Source: an uncultured Butyricicoccus sp. (GTDB lineage Bacteria > Bacillota > Clostridia > Oscillospirales > Butyricicoccaceae). Taken from it: a stretch of 27,259 bases of DNA. This document shows positions 1 through 7,472 of this stretch, piece after piece. Both the position numbers and the translations under genes were made by a program. The stretch's first letter is position 1. Every line of letters starts with the position of its first letter. The stretch is from assembly GCA_900544475.1 (NCBI GenBank), contig UQVU01000011.1:1-27259 (forward strand), given 5' to 3'. The notes under the pieces are model-generated. The model was given only the letters and a program-made list of their open reading frames with translations, searched no databases and had not been told where the DNA came from.

Positions 1-1587
1 CAGAGATGCCGCGACGAACGCCTTGAACAGGGGATGAGCGCGGTTGGGACGGGACTTGAACTCGGGGTGGAACTGTACGCCGATATAGAACGGATGGTTC
101 GGGATCTCAACGGTCTCCACAAGCTCGCCGGTCGGCGAGGTGCCCGTGATTGCCATGCCCTTATTTTCAATTTCCTCGCGGAAACTGTTGTTGAACTCAT
201 AACGATGGCGGTGACGTTCGGAGATAAGCTCCGCGCCGTAAGCGGACGCCATGATGCTGCCCGGACGGACCTTGCAGGGGTAAGCGCCGAGACGCATGGT
301 GCCGCCCTTTTTGGAAACGCCGTGCTGGCTCTCCATCAGGTCGATGACCGGATGCGCGGTGTTCTGGTCGAACTCGCTCGAGTTCGCGTCCGTGTAGCCG
401 AGCACGTTGCGTGCGTAGCTCATGACCGCGATCTGCATACCGAGGCAGATGCCGAAGTAGGGGATGCCGCGCACGCGGGCGAAGTTTGCCGCGCAGATCA
501 TGCCCTCAACGCCGCGCGCGCCGAAGCCGCCCGGCAGAATGATGCCGTCAACCTCGCCGAGCAGCTTGTCGGCGGTGGAGTCGTTGATCTCCTCGGAGTC
601 TACCCACTCGATGTCAACGAAGCAGCCGTTCTCGTAGCCGGCGTGCTGAAGCGCCTCGGCGACCGAGAGATAGGCGTCGTGCAGCTTGACGTACTTGCCG
701 ACGAGGGCGATCTTTACGTGCTCCTTGCGGGAGGCGATGCGCTCGAGCATTTCCTGCCACTCGCTCATGTCGCCCTTGCCTGCGCCGATGGACAGCTCGC
801 GGCAGACGATGTCGGAGAAATGGCTGTCCTCCAGCATCATCGGCGCCTGATACAGCACGGGAAGCGTGCGGTTCTCGATAACGCAGTCGGGAGGAACCGT
901 GCAGAACATCGAGATCTTGTGGCGGATGTCCTCGTCGAGCGGCTGATCGACGCGGGCTACGATGATGTCGGGGGAGATGCCCAGACCGCGCAGCTCCTTG
1001 ACGGAGTGCTGGGTCGGCTTGGACTTCGGCTCGTTCGAGCCGGAAATGAACGGAACGAGCGTTACGTGGATAAACAGGCAGTTGCGGCGGCCGACCTCGG
1101 TCGCTACCTGACGGATGGCCTCAAGGAACGGCTGCGACTCGATGTCGCCGGTCGTGCCGCCGATCTCGGTGATAACAACGTCCGCCGAGGTCTTTTTGCC
1201 GACCGAGTAGATGAACGACTTGATCTCGTTCGTGATATGCGGAATGACCTGCACGGTCTCGCCGAGGTACTCGCCGGCGCGTTCCTTGTTCAGAACGTTC
1301 CAGTAGACCTTGCCGGTGGTGAGGTTGGAGAACTTGTTGAGGTCCTCGTCGATGAAGCGCTCGTAGTGGCCGAGGTCGAGGTCGGTCTCGGCGCCGTCGT
1401 CGGTGACATAGACCTCGCCGTGCTGGAACGGGCTCATCGTGCCCGGGTCAACGTTGATATACGGGTCGAGCTTCTGCGCTGCGACCTTGAGGCCGCGGCT
1501 CTTGAGCAGTCGGCCGAGAGATGCTGCGGTAATGCCCTTGCCCAGACCGGAAACAACGCCGCCGGTCACGAAAATATATTTGGTCAT
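1..1587 (-). CDS. pyrG: CTP synthase (C-terminus cut by window edge)
   Basis: CTP synthase makes CTP from UTP, ATP and glutamine in the cytosol; it is the last step of de novo pyrimidine nucleotide synthesis. The reverse strand reads [18 protein letters not shown] at the N-terminus, the nucleotide-binding loop of the synthetase domain. A class I glutamine amidotransferase domain follows, with the nucleophile in GICLGMQ (Cys381) and the partner motif [10 protein letters not shown] near the end. 529 codons are present and the frame is open at base 1; family members are about 535-545 residues, so only a few C-terminal residues are missing. The ATG (1587-1585) overlaps the dapF stop in an ATGA junction, so the two genes are probably translationally coupled. 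Identification is secure from the motifs. Confidence 0.97.
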   Translation of the reverse strand, partial: MTKYIFVTGGVVSGLGKGITAASLGRLLKSRGLKVAAQKLDPYINVDPGTMSPFQHGEVYVTDDGAETDLDLGHYERFIDEDLNKFSNLTTGKVYWNVLNKERAGEYLGETVQVIPHITNEIKSFIYSVGKKTSADVVITEIGGTTGDIESQPFLEAIRQVATEVGRRNCLFIHVTLVPFISGSNEPKSKPTQHSVKELRGLGISPDIIVARVDQPLDEDIRHKISMFCTVPPDCVIENRTLPVLYQAPMMLEDSHFSDIVCRELSIGAGKGDMSEWQEMLERIASRKEHVKIALVGKYVKLHDAYLSVAEALQHAGYENGCFVDIEWVDSEEINDSTADKLLGEVDGIILPGGFGARGVEGMICAANFARVRGIPYFGICLGMQIAVMSYARNVLGYTDANSSEFDQNTAHPVIDLMESQHGVSKKGGTMRLGAYPCKVRPGSIMASAYGAELISERHRHRYEFNNSFREEIENKGMAITGTSPTGELVETVEIPNHPFYIGVQFHPEFKSRPNRAHPLFKAFVAASL

Positions 1588-2429
1588 AGCTCAATTTCCC
1601 CTTTGAAAACGGTCGTGGCCGCGCCCGTCATGAACACGGTCTCAGTGGTGTAGCGAATGGTCAGGTCGCCGCCGCGCAGATGAACGGTGATGTCGGTGTC
1701 GGGCTTCGCGAATCCGTTGAGGCAGGCTGCCACGCCGGTCGCGCACGCGCCCGTGCCGCACGCCCAGGTCTCGCCCGAGCCGCGCTCCCATACGCGCATT
1801 TTCAGGCTGCCGTCCGCGAGAACGTTGACAAACTCGGTGTTGACGCGCTCGGGGAACAGCGGATGATGCTCGAAGCGGGGACCGATGCGTGCAAGGTCGA
1901 GGTCGTCCACATCGTCCTCGGTAAAGACGACGCAGTGCGGATTGCCCATCGAAACGCAGGTCACGTGATATACCTTCTCGTCCACGACGAGCGGCGCGTC
2001 GATGACCGTGTCGCCGCCCATGTTGACCGGAATATCGGCCGGCTTCAGAATCGCCGCGCCCATATCCACGCGGGCGGAAAGCATTTTGCCGTCCCGGACG
2101 GTAAGTTCCAGCGTCTTGACGCCCGAAAGCGTATCGATCGTGATGGTGGTGCGGCTGCCGACCATGCCGTTGTCGTACAGGTACTTGCCGACGCAGCGGA
2201 TGCCGTTGCCGCACATTTTTCCCTCCGAGCCGTCGGCGTTGAAGATGCGCATCTGCGCGTCCGCCTTGTCCGAGGGGGAAATGAGGATGATACCGTCGCC
2301 GCCGATGCCGAAATGCGGTTCGGAAAGCGCGACGGACAGCTTTTCGGGGTCCGTGACCTTCTGTTCGAAGCAGTTGATGTAGATGTAATTGTTGCCGCAG
2401 CCGTGCATTTTTGTGAACGACAGCTTCAT
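1584..2429 (-). CDS. dapF: Diaminopimelate epimerase
   Basis: DapF converts LL- to meso-diaminopimelate in the cytosol, feeding lysine synthesis and meso-DAP peptidoglycan. The 281-residue product starts [14 protein letters not shown] and carries both catalytic cysteines of this PLP-independent epimerase: Cys73 in MCGNGIRC and Cys224 in the [13 protein letters not shown] segment. Length is normal for the family. The start at 2429 follows an AGGAGGGAG ribosome-binding site. The stop overlaps the pyrG start by 4 bp. The gene has a leader of about 90 nt that can form two hairpins and a promoter-like -10 at 2528-2533 on the minus strand. No other lysine or DAP gene is nearby. Confidence 0.97.
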   Translation of the reverse strand: MKLSFTKMHGCGNNYIYINCFEQKVTDPEKLSVALSEPHFGIGGDGIILISPSDKADAQMRIFNADGSEGKMCGNGIRCVGKYLYDNGMVGSRTTITIDTLSGVKTLELTVRDGKMLSARVDMGAAILKPADIPVNMGGDTVIDAPLVVDEKVYHVTCVSMGNPHCVVFTEDDVDDLDLARIGPRFEHHPLFPERVNTEFVNVLADGSLKMRVWERGSGETWACGTGACATGVAACLNGFAKPDTDITVHLRGGDLTIRYTTETVFMTGAATTVFKGEIEL

Positions 2430-2462
2430 ACGGTCTCCCTCCTGTTTTCAGCAGTGCTTTTT

Positions 2463-2516
2463 CGTGCGCGCCGACGGGGCGGCCGCACGCGGGGCAAACA
2501 TTTTCTGTCTTTGCCC
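2463..2516 (-). promoter_or_regulatory. Structured leader of dapF-pyrG
   Basis: Between the proposed promoter and the dapF start the sequence holds two hairpins. One is GGGCAAA (2492-2498) with TTTGCCC (2510-2516). The other is CGTGCG plus GCC (2463-2472) with GGCCGCACG (2481-2489). No run of T follows either one, so they are not ordinary terminators. A regulatory role is inference, and no known riboswitch was recognised. Confidence 0.3.
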
Positions 2517-2527
2517 AGACGACATTC

Positions 2528-2533
2528 AGTATA
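2528..2533 (-). promoter_or_regulatory. Putative -10 box of dapF-pyrG promoter
   Basis: On the minus strand this reads TATACT preceded by TGT, an extended -10 (TGN then TATACT), in an AT-rich patch (2521-2590) that contrasts with the GC-rich surroundings. No clear -35 was seen at 17 bp. Confidence 0.5.
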
Positions 2534-2685
2534 ACATAATTTCACGAAAAATTCTCTATTCTTTTCAAAAAAACCACGAAATTTTTCCATGCCCCATGCA
2601 GTCGATTTTTGCGGTATCGCACAAAATTGCGGATTTTCCGGGCCGCACCGATGGAAAATTAACACACGTTTAGCGGAGAGTGTGG

Positions 2686-2691
2686 TATACT
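2686..2691 (+). promoter_or_regulatory. Putative -10 box for the two-component operon
   Basis: TATACT is preceded by TGG, giving an extended -10, about 80 bp upstream of the kinase start. The -35 is weak. The same TGG-TATA arrangement occurs upstream of the first COG0523 gene and of ligA. Confidence 0.5.
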
Positions 2692-2770
2692 GTAAGATAC
2701 CGGTGAAATGCTGCGGCAAAGCGCGTGCGTTCACGGTGCTCAAATCGTACAATAAGAAGGAGAGATCGAC

Positions 2771-3859
2771 TTGTCCCCATCCGGACGGAAACCGCATATA
2801 CTTTCGTTTTCGTGGCGCGATTTCGCGATATTCTGCAGCCTGTTTACGAGCGCGGTGCTGCTGTGCATTCTGCTGCACAAGGCGAAAAGCTCAGAGGGCT
2901 TCGCGTACTCGATTTCCATTCTGACCGTGCTGCTCATCTCGCGCTTCACGACAGGCTATCTTTACGGCACGCTCGCGGCGGTGCTGAGCGTTGTGGTCAC
3001 CAACTACATCTTCACCTACCCGTACTGGGAGGTGGACTTCACGCTGTCGGGCTATCCGCTGACCTTTCTGACCATGCTGGTCGTGTCGCTCGTCACCTGC
3101 ACCATGACCACCAAGATCAAGAAGCAGGAAAACCTGCGCATCGAGGCGGCGCGGGAAAAAATGAAGGCCAACCTGCTGCGCTCGGTGTCGCATGACATCC
3201 GCACGCCGCTGACCTCGATCATCGGCTCGACGAGCGCCATGCTCGAAAACCCCGACCTGCCCGAGGAGGACAGAATGCTGCTGCTCGGCGACGTCAAGGA
3301 CGACGCGCAGTGGCTCATTCGGGTGGTGGAAAACCTGCTGAGCATCACGCGCATGGGCGACGCGACCACGCGGCTCGTGAAAAACCCGGAACCGGCCGAG
3401 GAGATACTGGGCGCGGTGACGGCAAAGTTCCGAAAGCGCTATCCGGAGCTCAAGGTGCGGGTTTCCGTGCCGGAGGAGCTGCTTTTCGTGCCGATGGACG
3501 CGGTGCTCATCTCGCAGGTGCTCTCGAACCTGATGGAGAACGCGGTCGTGCACGGCGGCGGTCACACCACCGAGATACGGGTTTCCGTGCGGCGGGACGG
3601 AAATGACGCGCTGTTCGCGGTCGAGGACAACGGCGATGGCATCGAGCAGAAGGTGCTGCCGCATCTGTTTGACGGCACGCTTGCGGTTTCTTCGAGCGAC
3701 ACGGCGGGCAGCGGCAAGCGCAACATGGGACTCGGTCTGTCGGTCTGTCAGGCGATCATCCATGCCCACGGCGGCAAAATCGAAGCACATAATCTGATGG
3801 GCGGCGCGGAATTCACCTTCCGTCTGCCGCTCGAACAGGAGGAGGAACAGAACGCATGA
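2771..3859 (+). CDS. KdpD-like sensor histidine kinase (DUF4118 membrane domain)
   Basis: This is an inner-membrane sensor kinase that should phosphorylate the regulator encoded directly downstream. About four hydrophobic segments between residues 17 and 114 resemble the DUF4118 domain of KdpD. Then come the H-box SVSHDIRTPLTS (phospho-acceptor His141), the N-box LMENAVVHGG, the G1 box VEDNGDGIE and the G2 box GLGLSVCQAIIHAHGG. At 362 residues it lacks the N-terminal KdpD and Usp-like sensor domains of full KdpD (about 900 residues). The start is TTG at 2771 with an AAGGAGAG ribosome-binding site about 8 nt upstream. Its stop overlaps the regulator start (ATGA). No kdpFABC genes are in the window, so the signal and targets are unknown; K+ or osmotic sensing is only suggested by family. 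Confidence 0.9.
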   Translation: MSPSGRKPHILSFSWRDFAIFCSLFTSAVLLCILLHKAKSSEGFAYSISILTVLLISRFTTGYLYGTLAAVLSVVVTNYIFTYPYWEVDFTLSGYPLTFLTMLVVSLVTCTMTTKIKKQENLRIEAAREKMKANLLRSVSHDIRTPLTSIIGSTSAMLENPDLPEEDRMLLLGDVKDDAQWLIRVVENLLSITRMGDATTRLVKNPEPAEEILGAVTAKFRKRYPELKVRVSVPEELLFVPMDAVLISQVLSNLMENAVVHGGGHTTEIRVSVRRDGNDALFAVEDNGDGIEQKVLPHLFDGTLAVSSSDTAGSGKRNMGLGLSVCQAIIHAHGGKIEAHNLMGGAEFTFRLPLEQEEEQNA

Positions 3860-4572
3860 TTATCAGGGAAAAAGTTCTGATTGTCGAGGACGAAAAGAGC
3901 ATTGCGCATTTTATCTCGACCATTCTGACGACAAACGGCTATGAAACCATTCTCGCAAAGACGGGCGCCGAGGCGCAGACCATGCTCACGTCGCACTGTC
4001 CCGACCTCGTGATACTCGACCTCGGCCTGCCGGACATGGACGGCATCGAGGTGCTCCGCAGCCTGCGCAGCTGGTCGAGCCTGCCGGTCGTTGTGGTTTC
4101 CGCCCGTTCGCACGAGAACGACAAGGTGGAGGCGCTCGACCTCGGCGCGGACGACTATCTGACCAAGCCATTCGGCACGGCGGAGCTGTTGGCGCGCGTG
4201 CGCACGGCCATCCGCCACACGCGGACCACCTCGCCCACGGACGAGATCGCGCAGCGCGGTACGTATACGGTCGGAGAAATGGTCATCGACTACAACAAGC
4301 ATCAGGTGCTGGTGCGCGGCGAGAACGTGCATCTGACGCTGAGCGAGTTCCGCATCGTCGCTCTGCTCGGCAAGTTTGCGGGCAAGGTGCTGACCTATGA
4401 TTACATCATCAAGGAGCTGTGGGGGCCGCGAGCGGGCGGCGACAACCAGATCCTGCGCGTGAATATGGCGAATATCCGCCGGAAAATCGAGAAGAACCCG
4501 GCCGAGCCGGAGTATCTGTTCACCGAGGTGGGCGTCGGCTACCGCATGGCGGAGAACCCCTCCGGGGAATAA
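3856..4572 (+). CDS. KdpE/OmpR-family response regulator
   Basis: This is a DNA-binding response regulator paired with the upstream kinase, with which it overlaps by 4 bp. The receiver domain (about residues 5-118) has acidic residues in VEDEK, the phospho-acceptor Asp55 in LVILDLGLPDMDG, and the conserved Lys in DYLTKPF. A winged-helix domain of OmpR type follows (about 140-235), with LTLSEFRIVALLGKFAGKVLT and the DNA-contact region VNMANIRRKIEKNP. The sequence is close in style to KdpE. It presumably activates or represses genes outside this window. A GGAGGAGG ribosome-binding site lies inside the end of the kinase gene. A terminator-like T tract occurs just downstream at about 4599-4604, at the start of the repeat region. 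Confidence 0.93.
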   Translation: MIIREKVLIVEDEKSIAHFISTILTTNGYETILAKTGAEAQTMLTSHCPDLVILDLGLPDMDGIEVLRSLRSWSSLPVVVVSARSHENDKVEALDLGADDYLTKPFGTAELLARVRTAIRHTRTTSPTDEIAQRGTYTVGEMVIDYNKHQVLVRGENVHLTLSEFRIVALLGKFAGKVLTYDYIIKELWGPRAGGDNQILRVNMANIRRKIEKNPAEPEYLFTEVGVGYRMAENPSGE

Positions 4573-4975
4573 AAAATGTGCCCCGGCGGGGTATGGGCCT
4601 TTTTCCCTCCGCGGGCAGAGGCGAACGGTTCCGCCGTTCCTGCGGCCTAACGCAGCAGGCGAGATAGACCCCATTCCCATGGGGGGAGTTTCGCCCGCGG
4701 AGGGCGGGTGCCTTTTTTGCCGCCTTCGGCGGCGGGGGAGTGCACGCGCGGCATGCGGCGGGAGGGGGATGCTGCCGGGCGGCAGCCGGGGTTTGCAAAA
4801 GGGGGTACAGGACACCCTATCCGGGTTTCCTATACCCCCTCTTGCGACTCCCCCTGACCTTCCGGTCTGCTGCTCAGCGTAGCTTCGCAGCTAAAAAGCG
4901 GGGGCCGCAATTAAAACCGCTCTATCATCGAAGGCTTTTCAACGCCGTTTGGGGTTGGCTTCGCCCTCGATTTCC

Positions 4976-5072
4976 GCGCATAACAGTGCGCGGCAGCGGG
5001 TTATGGTCGGATAGAACGTCGGATTTGTCTGGATCGCTCCCGTAACCCACCCGGCCGCGCACTGTCATGCGC
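4976..5072. other. Long stem-loop in core of the inverted-repeat element
   Basis: A 19-nt arm (4976-4994) pairs with 5054-5072 with a single mismatch. A second 6-bp helix, GGGTTA (4998-5003) with TAACCC (5043-5048), lies inside it. This is too long and too well matched to be chance. It may be part of a structured RNA that ends at the hairpin at 5111-5145, or simply part of a mobile repeat. Confidence 0.6.
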
Positions 5073-5110
5073 GGCAAACCACGCAATCGCAGAGCCACGG
5101 CACACAGAAA

Positions 5111-5153
5111 AAGGAGAGCACAGAGGTAAAATCCGTGCTCTCCTTCGCTTTTA
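5111..5153 (+). terminator. Strong hairpin with short T tract
   Basis: AAGGAGAGCAC (5111-5121) pairs perfectly with GTGCTCTCCTT (5135-5145) and is followed by CGCTTTT. An A-rich run precedes it, so it might act in either direction. It would end any transcript that runs through the structured core upstream. Confidence 0.55.
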
Positions 5154-5401
5154 GACGCGCGACCGCAGGGAGTCGCGGCTTAAAGGAAAGTTGGGGAGTC
5201 GCAAGAGGGGACAGGAAACCTTGGTGTCCTGTCCCCTTTTGCCCCTCGCCCCGGGAGGGGCGCGTCCCTGCACGCCGCAGCGTGCATTTTCCCGCCCTCC
5301 GAGGGCGAAAATCCCTCCCCTTTGGGTAAAGGGTCTATCTCGCCTCCTGCGTCTGCGCCGCAGTATCGGCGTATCGTTCGCGCTCACCCTCGGAGGGTGA
5401 A

Positions 5402-5425
5402 AAGGGCGCTCCCTCGACAGGGAGC
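5402..5425 (-). terminator. Terminator of the M23/SpoIIQ-like gene
   Basis: Just past the stop codon on the minus strand, GCTCCCT and AGGGAGC (5408-5414 with 5419-5425) form a 7-bp stem with a 4-nt loop. GCCCTTTTC follows in the direction of transcription. Confidence 0.55.
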
Positions 5426-5427
5426 AT

Positions 5428-6153
5428 TCACTCCTCCTCGCCGAGCAGCTCCATGACGTCGATTACGGCGTCGCCGCGCGTTGCCTCCACGTGAACGTGT
5501 GCGCCGAGCGTCTGCTCCGCCGGGATTTCCTTCGCGCAGGTGCCGACCGCCTCGCCCGAGGACACCGCCTGTCCTTCGCTCACACGCACCTCGTCAAGGC
5601 CGCGCATCGTTGTTTTCAAATCACCCTGATGCGCAATCGTTACGCACGTGCCGTACAAGCCGTCCTCAAACACGGTCTGCACCGTGCCGTCGGTCAGCGC
5701 CAGCACGTTCTCTCCGGCCTCGCACGCGAAGTCGGTTCCGCTGTGCACGCGCCAGTCGCCGAGCGTCGGCTGAAACAGCAGCATATCACCCGAAAACGGC
5801 GTCAGCACCGCCCCGGCGGTCGGGCGGGTATACACCGGCGCGGAAACCGTGACGGCGGGCGTCGGAGCGGGCGCGGCGGTCTGCACCTCGGCCGGTTCGG
5901 GCACCTCAGGCTCGCTCTCCGGCTTCGGGACCTCGGCCGCCACCGGCACATCCTGTGCGGTCAGGTCGGGAACCTCCTCGGCCGGGGTGACGACCGGCGC
6001 GGCAGGCTCGACCGCCACCGTCTGCTCTCCCCTGCCCGCGTTCATCCACAGCACCCACGCGCTCGCCGCAATGATCAGTCCGCACACCGTCAGAATGGTA
6101 TAAAACCCGCGGTCGGACAGCACCGCGATATGTTTCGGTTCGTAATGTTTCAT
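5428..6153 (-). CDS. M23 (LytM) peptidase-domain protein, SpoIIQ-like
   Basis: This is a membrane-anchored protein with an extracytoplasmic LytM domain. One hydrophobic segment (about residues 17-37) is followed by a Pro/Glu/Ala-rich linker (about 45-105) and an M23 domain (about 112-235). The zinc ligands expected of an active enzyme are present: HSGTDF (His137, Asp141) and HVHVE (His219, His221). In sporulating Clostridia a protein of this layout, SpoIIQ, is made in the forespore and pairs with SpoIIIAH across the septum; Clostridial SpoIIQ keeps an intact zinc site, unlike that of B. subtilis. A sequence matching the sigma-F promoter consensus lies upstream (6177-6206). The AAAGGAGG ribosome-binding site fixes the start. 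SpoIIQ is the best call, but a general peptidoglycan hydrolase is possible. Confidence 0.82.
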   Translation of the reverse strand: MKHYEPKHIAVLSDRGFYTILTVCGLIIAASAWVLWMNAGRGEQTVAVEPAAPVVTPAEEVPDLTAQDVPVAAEVPKPESEPEVPEPAEVQTAAPAPTPAVTVSAPVYTRPTAGAVLTPFSGDMLLFQPTLGDWRVHSGTDFACEAGENVLALTDGTVQTVFEDGLYGTCVTIAHQGDLKTTMRGLDEVRVSEGQAVSSGEAVGTCAKEIPAEQTLGAHVHVEATRGDAVIDVMELLGEEE

Positions 6154-6176
6154 GACCTTTTTCCTCCTTTTATCCG

Positions 6177-6206
6177 CAGTATGTCCGCGCCGCCGTCCGC
6201 TTATAC
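6177..6206 (-). promoter_or_regulatory. Candidate sigma-F promoter
   Basis: On the minus strand GTATA (6206-6202) is followed by 15 nt and then GGACATACTG (6186-6177). These fit the published B. subtilis sigma-F elements GYATA and GGNNANAHTR at every constrained position. The site is 23 bp upstream of the ATG of the SpoIIQ-like gene, leaving room for its ribosome-binding site. Confidence 0.6.
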
Positions 6207-6210
6207 AAAA

Positions 6211-6224
6211 TTAGCAGACGCTAA
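6211..6224. promoter_or_regulatory. Palindrome TTAGC-N4-GCTAA, candidate operator
   Basis: A perfect 5+5 inverted repeat sits in the divergent control region. It lies just upstream of the -35 region of the COG0523 gene pair and upstream of the spoIIQ-like promoter. Its position suits a repressor or activator site. A metal-responsive regulator is a guess from the gene content. Confidence 0.4.
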
Positions 6225-6253
6225 CTAAAAAACTTTTCTTTTTGCGATAAATG

Positions 6254-6262
6254 TGGTATAAT
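6254..6262 (+). promoter_or_regulatory. Extended -10 promoter of COG0523 gene pair
   Basis: TGG followed directly by a perfect TATAAT (6257-6262), 46 bp upstream of the start codon. The -35 (around 6233-6239) is poor, which is compatible with an extended -10 promoter. Confidence 0.65.
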
Positions 6263-6308
6263 ATCTTTCAGCAGAAAATTTTGAATATTAGGAATGGAGC
6301 GATAAATC

Positions 6309-7457
6309 ATGACAAAGATTGATATTATCTCCGGTTTTCTCGGCGCAGGCAAGACCACGCTTATCAAGCGTCTGCTCGCGGACGCGCTCAAGGGCGAGCA
6401 GGTCGTCCTCATCGAGAACGAATTCGGTGAAATCGGCATCGACGGCGGCTTTCTCAAGGATGCAGGCATCGTTGTCAACGAAATGAACGCGGGCTGCATC
6501 TGCTGCTCGCTCGTCGGCGACTTCGGCAAGGCACTGCACGACGTTGTAGACCAGTACCACCCCGACCGCATCCTCATCGAGCCGTCCGGCGTCGGCAAGC
6601 TGTCCGACGTTATCTCGGCGGTTCAGAACGCCCATCTGGACGTTCAGCTGAACAGCTTCGTCACCGTTGTTGACGCGCTCAAGGCAAAGATGTACCTCAA
6701 GAACTTCGGCGAGTTCTTCGAAAATCAGGTCGCTCACGCCGGCGCTATCCTGCTGTCCCGCACCGCAGAGTGCCCGGAGAAGCGTCTGGACGAAACCGTC
6801 GCCATGCTGCGCGGCCTGAACGAGCACGCCCGCATCGTCACCACCCCGTGGAAGGACCTGACCGGCGAGCAGCTGCTCGAAACCATGGAGGGCAGCCGCG
6901 ATCTGGTTGCCGAGGTGCTGGACGAAATCGCCCACGAGCCGCATCATGAGCATCATCACCATCACCATGACCATGACGACCATGAGCATGAGGAGCACGA
7001 GCACCATCACGACCATGAGCATGAGGAGCACGAGCACCATCATGACCACGGTCCGGACTGCACCTGCGGCTGCCACGACCATGAGCATGAGCATCATCAT
7101 GACCACGAGCATGAGCATCACCATCATCACGACCACGATGGTCACTGCTGCTGCGGTCACGACCACGACCATGACGCCGACGAGGTATTCACCTCCTGGG
7201 GCAAGGAAACCCCGCGCAAGTACACCGAGGCAGAGCTTCAGAACGCCCTCACCGCACTGGGCGACCCGTCCCTCGGCACGGTTCTCCGCGCAAAGGGCAT
7301 CGTTCCGGCTTCCGACGGCGGCGAGTGGCTGCACTTCGACTACGTTCCGGGCGCACCGGAAATCCGCCGCGGCTCCGCCGACTACACCGGCCGTCTGTGC
7401 GTCATCGGTTCCGAGCTGGACGAGGAGCGCATCGCTTCCCTGTTCGGCGTAAACTAA
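6309..7457 (+). CDS. COG0523/CobW-family GTPase with His-rich segment
   Basis: COG0523 proteins are cytosolic GTPases that deliver or store metals (Zn, Co, Fe and others). Seen here: Walker A GFLGAGKTT (residues 9-17), the metal-binding CxCC motif CICC (63-66), Walker B ILIEPSGVG (88-96), and a CobW C-terminal domain (about 310-382). The usual NKxD guanine-specificity motif is replaced by SRTA (150-153), so nucleotide specificity or activity may differ. Residues 209-288 form an insert with 41 His and 6 Cys among Asp/Glu, including two tandem copies of an 11-residue unit (33-bp repeat at 6981-7046). Such segments bind Zn, Ni or Co in HypB, UreG and COG0523 proteins. GGAG precedes the ATG. The second GTPase-like gene follows after 15 bp. 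The exact metal cannot be told. Confidence 0.93.
   Translation: MTKIDIISGFLGAGKTTLIKRLLADALKGEQVVLIENEFGEIGIDGGFLKDAGIVVNEMNAGCICCSLVGDFGKALHDVVDQYHPDRILIEPSGVGKLSDVISAVQNAHLDVQLNSFVTVVDALKAKMYLKNFGEFFENQVAHAGAILLSRTAECPEKRLDETVAMLRGLNEHARIVTTPWKDLTGEQLLETMEGSRDLVAEVLDEIAHEPHHEHHHHHHDHDDHEHEEHEHHHDHEHEEHEHHHDHGPDCTCGCHDHEHEHHHDHEHEHHHHHDHDGHCCCGHDHDHDADEVFTSWGKETPRKYTEAELQNALTALGDPSLGTVLRAKGIVPASDGGEWLHFDYVPGAPEIRRGSADYTGRLCVIGSELDEERIASLFGVN
6981..7046 (+). repeat. 33-bp tandem repeat in the His-rich coding segment
   Basis: Two direct copies of 33 bp (6981-7013 and 7014-7046), differing at one silent base, each encode HEHEEHEHHHD. This is likely a slippage-prone site whose copy number may vary between strains. 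Confidence 0.9.
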
Positions 7458-7472
7458 AAGGGAGGAACCTTT

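Larger units (their letters stand above)
4596..5407. repeat. Large imperfect inverted repeat, no genes
   Basis: The 855 bp between the response regulator and the M23 gene hold no convincing gene. The left arm (about 4596-4853) and right arm (about 5193-5407) are diverged inverted copies. Anchors are an 18-bp perfect match (4836-4853 with 5193-5210), a 15-bp perfect match (4657-4671 with 5331-5345) and a 17-bp match with one difference (4692-4708 with 5291-5307). Each arm has its own hairpins, for example GGGGACAGGA with TCCTGTCCCC at 5207-5236. The core (4854-5192) is unique in this window and also structured. It looks like a MITE-like or composite intergenic element; its identity is not known to me. 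Confidence 0.7.

Noticed and set aside
34..1653. Long plus-strand open frame of 539 residues
   Set aside because: It is antisense to pyrG, whose motifs are plain on the minus strand. Its composition (Ala, Val, Arg, Asp) is that of a GC-rich shadow frame.
2426..2878. Minus-strand open frame of 150 residues upstream of dapF
   Set aside because: It overlaps both promoters and the start of the kinase gene, has no ribosome-binding site, and codes for nothing recognisable.
4580..4604. Terminator after the response regulator gene
   Set aside because: GCCC and GGGC with CTTTTT make only a 4-bp stem; the T tract is real but the hairpin is weak and is part of the repeat arm.
4740..5045. Open frame of 101 residues in the inverted-repeat region
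   Set aside because: It has no ribosome-binding site, spans hairpins and both the arm and core of the repeat element, and shows no domain.
6950..7170. Short repeats that could look like a CRISPR array
   Set aside because: The repeats are in frame, encode His-rich protein, and have no unique spacers of constant length.
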